A program made the position numbers and the translations under genes. Of a stretch of DNA of 64,000 nt, positions 17,701 to 25,092 are shown in pieces. The DNA is from Parabacteroides goldsteinii DSM 19448 = WAL 12034 (lineage in GTDB: Bacteria > Bacteroidota > Bacteroidia > Bacteroidales > Tannerellaceae). Where the stretch lies: the NCBI RefSeq assembly GCF_000969835.1, contig NZ_KQ033912.1, forward strand, positions 1,196,216 to 1,260,215, written 5' to 3'. Position 1 is the first letter of the stretch; each line of letters starts with the position of its first letter. The notes beneath the pieces were generated by a model. That model worked only from the letters and a program-made list of their open reading frames with translations, ran no database searches and was not told the origin of the DNA.

Positions 17701-19594
17701 TTTTTCCGATTGCTTTTGGCGTAATTGTAAGAACACCTGTCGATGTAAACGATGCGCGCCCGTCGGTCTCTACCTTCTTTGTACCGCCTGTTACATTCAC
17801 TGAGGAGTAGTCATAAATCTCACTTGCACTTGCCGGGAAATAAACTTTTACATTATATTTACCCACAGGCAACACTGTTTTACCCGTTTCATAAAGAGTC
17901 TCTTTTCCGTCTTTAACGAAATAGACCGAGCAATCTTCTATTCCGGTTATACCATTTACTTTCGTGAATGTTATTTGAGACTCAATACCGCTTAATGGAG
18001 TACCATAAGTATAGGAAGACCAAGAACCAAAACTTATTGATGCAGCAGACTGATCAACCTTTTTTACCGTAATCTTATCAGAAACAGTAAAAGCAGACTT
18101 TTCATTCAATTTTATTTCTTTGATTTCTGCCGTAGAAGATTCAGGGAAAGCAATCTTCAAATCCTTCCGAGCACGTACGTCGAATGTATACGAATAAGTA
18201 CCGGCTCCCAAAGGATAAGCAGGAGTACCTGTAATTTGTATGTTCTCGAAATAAATATCATCCTTCAAAGCCTGATTCTTCTTTGACAAGCCAGACAGAA
18301 TAGCCTGTTTCAAAGCATCTTCATTTTGTATCTGATTACTTACCGTCGTATAATTGGCAGAGAAAACAGAGCCACTCAGCACCGATTTGATTACGATACT
18401 GTTGCCGACTTTCACAGATTCTTTTCCTGTTGCTTCTATTCTGAAAGGAGTTATGGTAGCCCCCAAAGATTCAGAATTAGATCTTTCGATATTAACAACA
18501 TAGCCTTCCGAATTTACAGTTACATCAAAGAGATAACTATAATCTGCTGCAACAAGATCTCCGCTTTGAACCGATCCGGCTTTGAGAATCCGAACATTCG
18601 ATACGGTTATATTTGTCGAATGCGCACTCGGTATTGTCTTCTCAATCTCTGCTGCAATGAAATCACCCAAAGTCGCAACATTGGCATTCGATTCTTTCTC
18701 ATAAAAGCTTAACATTTCCTTTGCCGGAACCTTCAGCGTAACAACCGTCTTATCAGTCACAACGATAGAACCCGACACTTCGACTTCTGCGTTAGTTTGA
18801 CCAGGTTCTACTGAAGTTGGAGCCGCTACCCCGTCCGCACGGGCAAAACTTGCTTTAATACCTGCGGGAGTAGATAATTTAAATTTATAGGTATACGTTC
18901 CAGCAATAAGAGTAGTGCTAGAAACATCACCTGTACCACTATGCAATGTAACATCACTCGCTGTTAATCCGCTTATATCCCCAATTGAGGCAGATAATTT
19001 CGCCAGAATATCATTCTTCAATGTTGCGACTGTAGCGTTACCATCTGTCACAGAAAATGTATACAGAGGTAAATCTATATTTTTCGTTACAGAAGAGATG
19101 GAACCTGCGGTTTGAGTCGTTGTTTGATTAGGGAAATCATAAAAATCTTTAAACGATGTAACTTTTCCATCAACTCCTAAACGGAGAATATAGCGTTTAG
19201 TTATCCCGAATGAATAAGCCTTTATCTTTACATCAACCGCTGATACAACATTTCCGGTAGGTTGTACCAAGGAAAAGTCTGTAGATGTCGTATTTGAAAG
19301 TTTTAATTTACCCTTTGCATCTTCAAAGGAACTATTTTTTAACTGGCTAAAGCCACCATCCACAAAGGCAGCAAAATCGCCTACCTCGGTGGCATTTGAT
19401 TCATAAACAGTAAAAAAATCACTTTTTATAACATCCGCACTTGTCCCATACGGAATTTCCGTTGTTCCATGAGGCAAGTCTTTGAACACAATCACATACC
19501 GATCAACAGCCATCGCCTGCGTCACGACTCCCAACAACAATAATGCAAACAAAAGTAGTCTTCTGCTTACATCCCTAAAGTATATTTTTCCCAT
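11753..19594 (-). CDS. Giant MBG-repeat T9SS surface protein (about 2613 aa)
   Basis: The start at 19594 (MGKIYFRDVSRRLLLFALLLLG..) gives a normal signal peptide; an ATG at 19627 would add 11 residues. Two parts are seen. Residues of about 150-1700 are built from roughly ten diverged modules of about 100-130 residues. Each opens with a 'v-x-L-P-x-Y/F' strand, then a helix-like stretch (for example TTKAELEKKVLDAVNNANS, VKAKIKEAVLSDVKNAELF) and an 'aGtYtYtfkl' strand; I cannot assign these to a named domain. Residues of about 1800-2500 hold classical MBG modules (TAEDKNRVYGVANPELTIAYEGL, IADDKESVYGEDLAELTYQLDGL). The C-terminus (VYPTVFTTNVTV..FGSGFYLLNVTLEDGTFKSVKLIKK) is a T9SS sorting domain. 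Probably a filamentous surface adhesin; ligand unknown. Upstream terminators separate it from the 1665-aa gene. Confidence 0.85.
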   Translation of the reverse strand: MGKIYFRDVSRRLLLFALLLLGVVTQAMAVDRYVIVFKDLPHGTTEIPYGTSADVIKSDFFTVYESNATEVGDFAAFVDGGFSQLKNSSFEDAKGKLKLSNTTSTDFSLVQPTGNVVSAVDVKIKAYSFGITKRYILRLGVDGKVTSFKDFYDFPNQTTTQTAGSISSVTKNIDLPLYTFSVTDGNATVATLKNDILAKLSASIGDISGLTASDVTLHSGTGDVSSTTLIAGTYTYKFKLSTPAGIKASFARADGVAAPTSVEPGQTNAEVEVSGSIVVTDKTVVTLKVPAKEMLSFYEKESNANVATLGDFIAAEIEKTIPSAHSTNITVSNVRILKAGSVQSGDLVAADYSYLFDVTVNSEGYVVNIERSNSESLGATITPFRIEATGKESVKVGNSIVIKSVLSGSVFSANYTTVSNQIQNEDALKQAILSGLSKKNQALKDDIYFENIQITGTPAYPLGAGTYSYTFDVRARKDLKIAFPESSTAEIKEIKLNEKSAFTVSDKITVKKVDQSAASISFGSWSSYTYGTPLSGIESQITFTKVNGITGIEDCSVYFVKDGKETLYETGKTVLPVGKYNVKVYFPASASEIYDYSSVNVTGGTKKVETDGRASFTSTGVLTITPKAIGKTKLPVFTEGGDGLLAEGTAVNRVIAAIRAAIQSADGTAAILAKNGIELYSDETFTQKLTKGVLESGKTYSYRVILNENYKPGTQTEASVSGKLSANTSINGYDLKNAVTATKEEIKVVLPDFISTPIKIGTITTKAELEKKVLDAVNNANSGLETVYSFTPQVTTEAPLTSEGYLSYTITLKEGATHKLADYKITYQTQSSASNKLKVAADGVTCTFNEAIRFVTVLPVEHAFTSPKNIPVDYVKDMKPAAITSLVSDKLYQLNGGVLALTDKIQVTLLDKTGTAVKTVSESEAVYGYKVRVAKKSGVLEELYAGKVDADVTIDNSDATYIYVTVKNGIQLNARPVAEFNFPTYEFDYIVGETDEVSQILELIKRDLVYNNPSVLLASYIEEITSSDLSVPEGGTMQYQVKFKSDLFVDYSKVTVNGEEVAETYPLSPQIAVTINPRADLTVNLKTYKFKKEGASDELMAQHIMADILLNNPDLKGKCILRVAIEGDGYRVYFAPTTKYRTITVKGADGTTLRTVNSAKAATGFQLLYATSITLLDNGGITLIEIPMDIETELTYLNENFGYTAGHYARLILDFLNKHVTSTVANFVKPDLETWGVKVNIIRNQTQVDAGGTAELIPEDEYLKVSDLYGYQVVLTNPYFKNYYTLTLKPLANMKVTEEVPGQTWNVLLSGTITKKAVTPVLPDVTIDYADANTLAVVKAKIKEAVLSDVKNAELFRLVAATGIQPGGSFSVELTADSPVPAGKYDYTLTFKPIVTENVDIASVTGGLVVKKVKLEFEFPTDITFKYEQKKKVMESKILEEFLAMNAGIFDQYADFANPGDIFTVTLKDAACTGEANDPIAAGTYGYVIKMNDAPANFTYNIEAGGKSMPSSVIVAQKSLTVKLPTYLLNTPDEIKPEDQAKAVFVYGKILSEIENQIKLTDIPALNKKLAAAEIQAVVLLGDDGAQTKNATPIAGVYDYKVILKSDNYTFKYDALGCEVETTTDGSVIVKGGLQIVEYPVTVGFSEANRSIAGTWEIKDGKPEYSLSINWISGNNGYDLLAISDEVKKTLTLERWKMYFNNDYLNWALVDTKNEIVVQDKSLNVVLNTYVQANLTSGTYSLQVVKGGTEVPRLKSAVGDFDINLNTTLATLTVTPAIVTVTPAKAAYRKVYGQSGVSSLKPKLAFATTPKLNAATLVADYDLENLFVTTDPADADVFAAYSPVGDYTIQTSAAAGVVSGAFVPVTGVVFEAGTESAIVTVSPVPMADAVQLNVSASREYGEDPVDGDVAVAVTPADDTVDQMLVDEISTILNTAEGRVDWIDWASFNKKTNAGKYEVRFTSDAIASMGGLLTNFDMGGVTIVLDSLEIRKADLTVTAEDKNRVYGVANPELTIAYEGLKNNEYQSLDDVFDGDFLPAVATDATVDSRGTWDIYFTQKPTAKNYHVTYVTGNLSIDKIKRVIVWPEDQRNLTIAVGEHVELSAAVTSADDNRLSITGLRYELTNNDRERVVLYQNENGKMVIEGKIRTLDGPVNITVYADGDETTYMDAEPVTGTVTVVAPEGEAANVNIIVSNVTSVYDGTPRAVTVKVADKDGKEVDYKVFYEGDQTASTVYPSDQNAPVDAGVYKVIVKAEVGATTFVYEAKNKMIIAPRVVEVKARSFATTYGKTVPDYSKAYDYDKSDFLGGEDFDADKMPVVRAEAYKGNAGTYKLTPYSVQDFGKNYKVSYISGELVINKAPLTIIADDKESVYGEDLAELTYQLDGLVNGETIKNLGFAPRISSTVTKGADAGTYPIVFADNHKSTNYEVAYKEGKYVVVPASQKISWNPETSYKVEQRNIPLTAVASSKLPVSYVSDNDAVAYVNQIGDNWILTLVSDGLVKVKAIQNGNTNYWGAEPVEVTFAIGNAYESVDNETIVVSDHIEVYPTVFTTNVTVTAPSAIKRVELVSYAGVLLKVFNKPESVINLSNFGSGFYLLNVTLEDGTFKSVKLIKK

Positions 19595-19832
19595 ACTTTT
19601 AAGTATTTCATTTATAATGTTTTCCATTCATAATTAAATTGATTAGATGCTGTGATTTTTGGGTTGAGTTTTTTTCATTAGATGATTTCAACGTCGGTCT
19701 CAGTATCCATCAAAATATTGCTTGTACAAGGCGTTCATTATGTTTAATACGAACGTCTGCAGACCATGCCGGGACACTCCCGACAGCTATTTCAAAGCAT
19801 ATATGCTTTCATTTTTATCCTTTTAGGAAAGA

Positions 19833-19870
19833 AGGCCCTGGCCGTAAAATTAACCTTACTACCAGGGCCT
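19833..19870. terminator. Hairpin in the gap between two surface-protein genes
   Basis: The 453-base stretch 19595-20047 has no credible gene. It contains aggccctgg paired with ccagggcct (9 bp, 20-base loop). On the plus strand this is followed by a run of seven T. It is the second of two hairpins downstream of the 1665-aa gene and could also be a leader structure of the giant gene. Confidence 0.6.
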
Positions 19871-19973
19871 CTTTTTTTCCTTGTTCTTGCTTCACAGCAA
19901 TACTAATAGGATGAACTTTATTTCATTACTTTAGTATTAATATAACCACTCGTTCCCCCATCGCGGGTTACTT

Positions 19974-20001
19974 AATGGTTCTCCCCGCTGGGAGAACCAT
20001 T
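19974..20001 (-). terminator. Strong 12-bp hairpin after the 1665-aa surface-protein gene
   Basis: aatggttctccc and gggagaaccatt are perfectly complementary with a 4-base loop (cgct). The hairpin starts 47 bases past the stop codon of the gene at 20048. No long T tract follows on the minus strand, so it may stabilise the mRNA 3' end as much as end transcription. It separates the two surface operons. Confidence 0.65.
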
Positions 20002-20047
20002 GCGCAGCTTTCACTATTATTAATATCCCTCTATTAGGATTTCTTTA

Positions 20048-23000
20048 TTACTTAACCATTGCTTTCAGCACTGTGCCGTCTTCCAATGTTACTACTACCA
20101 TACCTGCAGAAGCCGGGAATGTAGCATTGTCGGAAGAGATCACTGTGTTGGCAATTACCTGACCCAGTACGTTAGCTACTACCGCTTTCTTACCACCTGC
20201 GTTCAGGATCGTTACCTGACCCTTGCCGCCGATAGCAGTGATTGCCGTAGCATCGATGCTTTCGTTGCCAACAGGATTTGAAGGATCAGCATTATCGAAG
20301 TAGATATCCCCCGTAGAGGTTGCAGTCTTAGATGTTGCGAAATCTAAGTAGTCTTCCGACGGAATCATCTGGTTTGCATCACCTACACACTTGTTGTATG
20401 CCTGTACACGTACAGTGTAAGCAGTCTGCGGGATCAGGTTATGAACCTGGATAGATGTTGATGTCGATGCGATGTCGAATGATTCTTCGCCGTCGAAGTT
20501 GATATCATCCTGCCATTCGTAATAAGCAGTAGGCAATGAGCCGACTTCTGTTCTCCAGTCACCTGTATAGAATTCACCATTGTTGATCGGCATCGGGCTA
20601 ACCGGTTTTCTAACCATCCATGTTTCAGGAGTATCGAACAGATAAATATCGATCTGATGTTTGTCTGTCTGGAATCCTTCCATCAAACGGATAGTGTATT
20701 TGATCGGATTAGTTACATCTGTCGTCAGATCCATGTCATTCATCTGGTGAGCGATCGGAGCATAAGACCACTTTCTGTCGATCGGATCCAAGTTACCCTG
20801 GATGCTGAAGTTGTCAACACCTACGATAGATGTTTCTTTCTTGACAACACCATCTTCTTTGTATTCTTTGGTAACTTCCAACCAGTAGTTAACCTGATTG
20901 TCACGGTGGATTACACTACCTGTAGCGTTGAACAACTCAACCCAGATAGTCCTGCTTTCTTTGTCGGCACGAACTTCAGAGATAAATACATCTTCAGAAG
21001 TGAACTTCGGAGTGAAGCGACCTACGGCAACTTTGTAATATTCAGCACCCGGAACGGCTTTCCAATTGAATTTAGCATCGCTACCACCAATTTCACCATA
21101 TGTCGGTTCTTTGATAGTCGGATTAGTCAAACCTGCAGTAAATGCTACACCCAAATCTTTGTTTACATCGCAAACAGCAGCCAAAGAAATAACATTTTCT
21201 ACGTCACACAAGTCTTCTACATTCGGAGTAGCACGAAGATCGATCTTAGCAACTACGTCACCACGCATTACGTTTTTAACAAGATCGTCCTTACCACCTT
21301 TGAAAACATAGTTCAAAGACCCGTCTTCCATGTTACCATTCATAGCCAAAGCCAAAGATTGTTCACGAACATTCAATTCTTTTGTTTTAGCTGTACCGAA
21401 TGTGAACATGTCAGAGTTGCTGATCAAATTAATCTTCTGTTCTATTTTGTTTTCAGATTCGATAGTAGACGTTCCGTAATGAGGCAGGTCACGACCCTGA
21501 ATATAGATTACAGAATCTTTCATCTCGCCTGCATTTACTACACCAAACTGGAAGTTTTCGATCTTCTTCTTACCTTCAGCGTCAGAACTGTACCATACTT
21601 CCGGTACTTTAACGTCACCCTTGATCTTAGCAGTCAAAGTATCGTTGATATTGATACCGTAAGGAGCAAAGAATCCAAGATCCAACCATTTCTTATCATC
21701 GAATTTCAATGTTCTTTCATAATCATTCAAATCATAGAAGCGAACACGGTTTGCGATTTCGTTAGAACGCTGTTGCGGAGCCAACTGAATTGTATCCTTG
21801 GCATAATAGCGTGCCCACATGCCCTTTGCAGAACCTGTATTGATCGTATCAATGCTCATAGCAATACCATCACGGTCAACCGGATCGAATGCAACATTCA
21901 CGGCGATCAAAACTTCACCGTACTTATTCGGATTGATCTGAACCTTACCGTTTACTGAATCAATTGTACTGTAAACAACACCGTTCAAGTCAGCCAATTC
22001 AACAAATGAGTACTTATATGCAGTAGACTTGTTAGAGAAAGTAGTCATGTCAACCGGATCCATCACGTTGATACCGGCAATGATAAACTGACCTGTATAT
22101 TCCGGATAGCAAGTATTCACATAACGAGTCTGGTAATCTTTAGTGAATGCTTCACGATAGATACCTTTAATAGTAGCACCATGTTCAACTGGGCTGAACT
22201 GGTTCAGGATGAACGGATAGAAACTGTTATAAGAACCTTCTCTTACATCTGCGTTCATAGTAGTAACCAAACCGGCATCGGTTGTACCTACAGTGTAGAA
22301 TTCATTGAATCCCTTCACGTCTGCAGTCTTGATACCGAACTGAGCGATATGGTCGAATACATTAGGCAGACCCGGGCAACAACCTTGGATCAGATCCCAA
22401 ATGATCGCTTTGTCGTTCCTGTCGTTGAACGGCATATAAACAACTTTCATTTCCAGACCTTCGTTCTTAATACGGTTAACCAAAGCCACATCGTCCAAAT
22501 CAACTTCGAAATACAATGTATCTGTTACGGCAGTACCTTTCAGTTTACCATATACACCATTTACATCTTTAGCCATAGTCTTAACCGGATTGCTAATGTT
22601 GTTAGACAACCAGTAAGCCTTGTCATATTCTTTTTCACCGGCAGTGAACAGGAATGCATTTGTATGATACAAAGCATCATCAGTGCTTTCGTTCTTAGAG
22701 AACTGTTCTTTGAATACCTTGATTGTGGCAGTTGTACCACCGGCAACGTCAGGTTTCAAACCTGTAGCCTTGATGTATACAGTATGAGGTCTTGACTCGA
22801 AACGAACAGTACTTGTTTCATCATACGGAGAGAAGAACAGATCCAATCTGTCTTTATCTTTCACGTTAGCCAAAACCGGAGTTACAATACCCATAGCATG
22901 ACTCAACAGATCATCACTTTCGAAGTTATACCATACGAATGTATTAGTACCGCTGATCCAGATCGGACCTTCGTAAACAGCACCTGCCTTACCATCCATC

Positions 23001-25045
23001 AAATCCTGAGCGGAATAAGTATATTTGGCATTTGTCTCCAATGTTTTAGAATTCTTGTCATATCTTGATGTTGCAGTTTTATATGTCAATGCAGGAGCGA
23101 TTGTATATTTTTCACGAACATACAATGATTCATCGTCATCTACATTTACATCACCACGAGAATAACGGAAGATTGCATTGATACTAACGATGTTTTCTTC
23201 AATATTACCAGCACAATCAATAACAGGCATATCATCTGTATGTGATCCTATCACCGGAGCATCAGGAACCTGGCATGTTGCACAGAACTGGTTAAACCAT
23301 TCTACATAATCCTTATAAGAATGACCATTAACCTTCATCGGCAAATAACGACCCGGAACATAAGTAGAATCAAGTCCATTCACTGTTTGTGCATTTTTAT
23401 ATACGATCTTCCAACCAACCAGATTCACATCGTCATCATAACGATCTGTTGCTAGTTCGTAAGCTTTCGTACGATTTGCCAAAGTAATTTCACCCCAATG
23501 GATTTCATCTAAATCTTTTTCACCTCTTGAGTTGAAATACGGCAGATTCTTGAATGAAATTTCTGCAGTCTTATAATCCTTATATTCATCGAAGTTCAAG
23601 TCGTTCACTTCGTTGTATGTAGGAATAGAAGAACCACTTAAAACGAATCTTGCTGTATCAGAAGCTTCAGCTGTTGTTGTAGCCCAGATGTAGCTATCAG
23701 CCTTAAATTCGGCAACTTCTTGCGGAGCAAAATAGAAATCAAATGTAGCATTAGAAATACGATCTCTATCATCAACTCCATCCTTTTGAACAAAATATTC
23801 ACGAGGTATACGATAAATAACTTCATCTGATACTCCAGGAGTACCTTTTACAATAAAATCATCCAAAGAAATAGCATCACCAACTTTTGTGAAATCTTCA
23901 GAATTAGAAGCAGTCATATTATCAACGATAAACGGGTACTTAACGTGCAGTTCATAATATGCCAGTTCTTGCTGTATTTCCTTATCTGCATCAACTAAGC
24001 CATCACGACCCTCTACATCTTCAAATGTAGCTGTATACTTATTGTTTGCTTCACCTTTTTCATACAACGTATTCCAAAACTCAACAGTCGTTGTAAATGT
24101 TGCTTTGTTACAAGAAGTATTACGGCCGGCACCTGCCTCAAATACAGTAGTTTCACCTTCAATTTCCACATCAGGACGATTGAAAGCGATACGTGCATTA
24201 CGGAATACAGTCAATGGTTCTGTATCTTTTGTTTTATCGACTGTAGATTCCAATGTTTTATCCGGTACAGATTGAGTGCTCTCAAACATGATTACAATAA
24301 TCTTGTTATCCAAGTCACCTTGCTTCAAAACACCGCCATCAGATATTTGAAGAATGTTTCTCCAAGCATGTTTTGCACCAATCTGATGATTTTCGGCAGT
24401 AAAGATAGGCTTTTCCTGTACTGGGTTAGAAAGATATTTTCCAGCCAGATCATATATATAAACATTGTAAGACCAATCAATAGAACGATTGACAAGCTCT
24501 TTATTTCCATAAGCTGCCATATCAATATCAATACCCTCTACACCAATTAGTCCTTTTGTACTATAGGTAAAATCCACACGAGCTTTAGCTTTTGTATTCT
24601 GATAAATACCTAAACAAGCCTTCTCTGTTTCATCTACAAAAGTAAAAGTAGAAGCAGTGTTCATTTTCTCATGGTTCTTGATTTCATCATAAGCCATGGT
24701 CAAATGTTGTCCGTCAAAAGGTAATTGTTCCGTTTCTTCCATATTCAGGAATGAAGCATACACACCAGCCATCAATTTTGCATCCTTCATGTTTGCGAAG
24801 TCGATTACTGAGTAATAATTTCCATACTCAGCACCTTCAATTGCTGCATGCGTGTGAATGTTTACTTTCTCAATCGGTTTCAACTGAGTTGCCCCAATAG
24901 ACGGTGTCTCAAAATGTTCCCGGGTGTCATACCAAGGAGCTCTTGTACTCGCTACTTGAGGCAACATATTCGCGAACGAAAATCCTGCCACCCCCAGAGC
25001 ACCTAAGAGGACTATTCCTCCCTTTTTCAAAGTACTTTTTTTCAT
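20048..25045 (-). CDS. Large secreted surface protein with Fn3-like and C-terminal DUF6383-like domain
   Basis: A 1665-residue protein with an N-terminal signal (MKKSTLKKGGIVLLGALGVAGFSFANM). The long middle part is acidic and rich in predicted beta strands, with two well-separated CxxC-type spots (FCATC near residue 590, GCCPG near 890). Around residues 1510-1600 a fibronectin-III-like segment is visible (TSTSIQVHNLIPQTAYTVRVQAYNKC). The final 75 residues (GNESIDATAITAIGGKGQVTILNAGGKKAVVANVLGQVIANTVI..GMVVVTLEDGTVLKAMVK) match what I recall of DUF6383, a tail found on Parabacteroides surface proteins and analogous in layout to a sorting domain. It starts 47 bases after the gene at 25093, so the two likely share the upstream switch at 27172-27377. 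Molecular function unknown. Confidence 0.75.
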   Translation of the reverse strand: MKKSTLKKGGIVLLGALGVAGFSFANMLPQVASTRAPWYDTREHFETPSIGATQLKPIEKVNIHTHAAIEGAEYGNYYSVIDFANMKDAKLMAGVYASFLNMEETEQLPFDGQHLTMAYDEIKNHEKMNTASTFTFVDETEKACLGIYQNTKAKARVDFTYSTKGLIGVEGIDIDMAAYGNKELVNRSIDWSYNVYIYDLAGKYLSNPVQEKPIFTAENHQIGAKHAWRNILQISDGGVLKQGDLDNKIIVIMFESTQSVPDKTLESTVDKTKDTEPLTVFRNARIAFNRPDVEIEGETTVFEAGAGRNTSCNKATFTTTVEFWNTLYEKGEANNKYTATFEDVEGRDGLVDADKEIQQELAYYELHVKYPFIVDNMTASNSEDFTKVGDAISLDDFIVKGTPGVSDEVIYRIPREYFVQKDGVDDRDRISNATFDFYFAPQEVAEFKADSYIWATTTAEASDTARFVLSGSSIPTYNEVNDLNFDEYKDYKTAEISFKNLPYFNSRGEKDLDEIHWGEITLANRTKAYELATDRYDDDVNLVGWKIVYKNAQTVNGLDSTYVPGRYLPMKVNGHSYKDYVEWFNQFCATCQVPDAPVIGSHTDDMPVIDCAGNIEENIVSINAIFRYSRGDVNVDDDESLYVREKYTIAPALTYKTATSRYDKNSKTLETNAKYTYSAQDLMDGKAGAVYEGPIWISGTNTFVWYNFESDDLLSHAMGIVTPVLANVKDKDRLDLFFSPYDETSTVRFESRPHTVYIKATGLKPDVAGGTTATIKVFKEQFSKNESTDDALYHTNAFLFTAGEKEYDKAYWLSNNISNPVKTMAKDVNGVYGKLKGTAVTDTLYFEVDLDDVALVNRIKNEGLEMKVVYMPFNDRNDKAIIWDLIQGCCPGLPNVFDHIAQFGIKTADVKGFNEFYTVGTTDAGLVTTMNADVREGSYNSFYPFILNQFSPVEHGATIKGIYREAFTKDYQTRYVNTCYPEYTGQFIIAGINVMDPVDMTTFSNKSTAYKYSFVELADLNGVVYSTIDSVNGKVQINPNKYGEVLIAVNVAFDPVDRDGIAMSIDTINTGSAKGMWARYYAKDTIQLAPQQRSNEIANRVRFYDLNDYERTLKFDDKKWLDLGFFAPYGININDTLTAKIKGDVKVPEVWYSSDAEGKKKIENFQFGVVNAGEMKDSVIYIQGRDLPHYGTSTIESENKIEQKINLISNSDMFTFGTAKTKELNVREQSLALAMNGNMEDGSLNYVFKGGKDDLVKNVMRGDVVAKIDLRATPNVEDLCDVENVISLAAVCDVNKDLGVAFTAGLTNPTIKEPTYGEIGGSDAKFNWKAVPGAEYYKVAVGRFTPKFTSEDVFISEVRADKESRTIWVELFNATGSVIHRDNQVNYWLEVTKEYKEDGVVKKETSIVGVDNFSIQGNLDPIDRKWSYAPIAHQMNDMDLTTDVTNPIKYTIRLMEGFQTDKHQIDIYLFDTPETWMVRKPVSPMPINNGEFYTGDWRTEVGSLPTAYYEWQDDINFDGEESFDIASTSTSIQVHNLIPQTAYTVRVQAYNKCVGDANQMIPSEDYLDFATSKTATSTGDIYFDNADPSNPVGNESIDATAITAIGGKGQVTILNAGGKKAVVANVLGQVIANTVISSDNATFPASAGMVVVTLEDGTVLKAMVK

Positions 25046-25092
25046 GTGTAATACAATTAATTAATAAAAACTGTTATTTAATTCTCTATAAA

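Noticed and set aside
20657..21958. Long plus-strand open frame of 433 codons
   Set aside because: It is entirely antisense to the 1665-aa surface protein, has low-complexity Ile/Val/Phe-rich content without any family motif, and no promoter or plausible start context.
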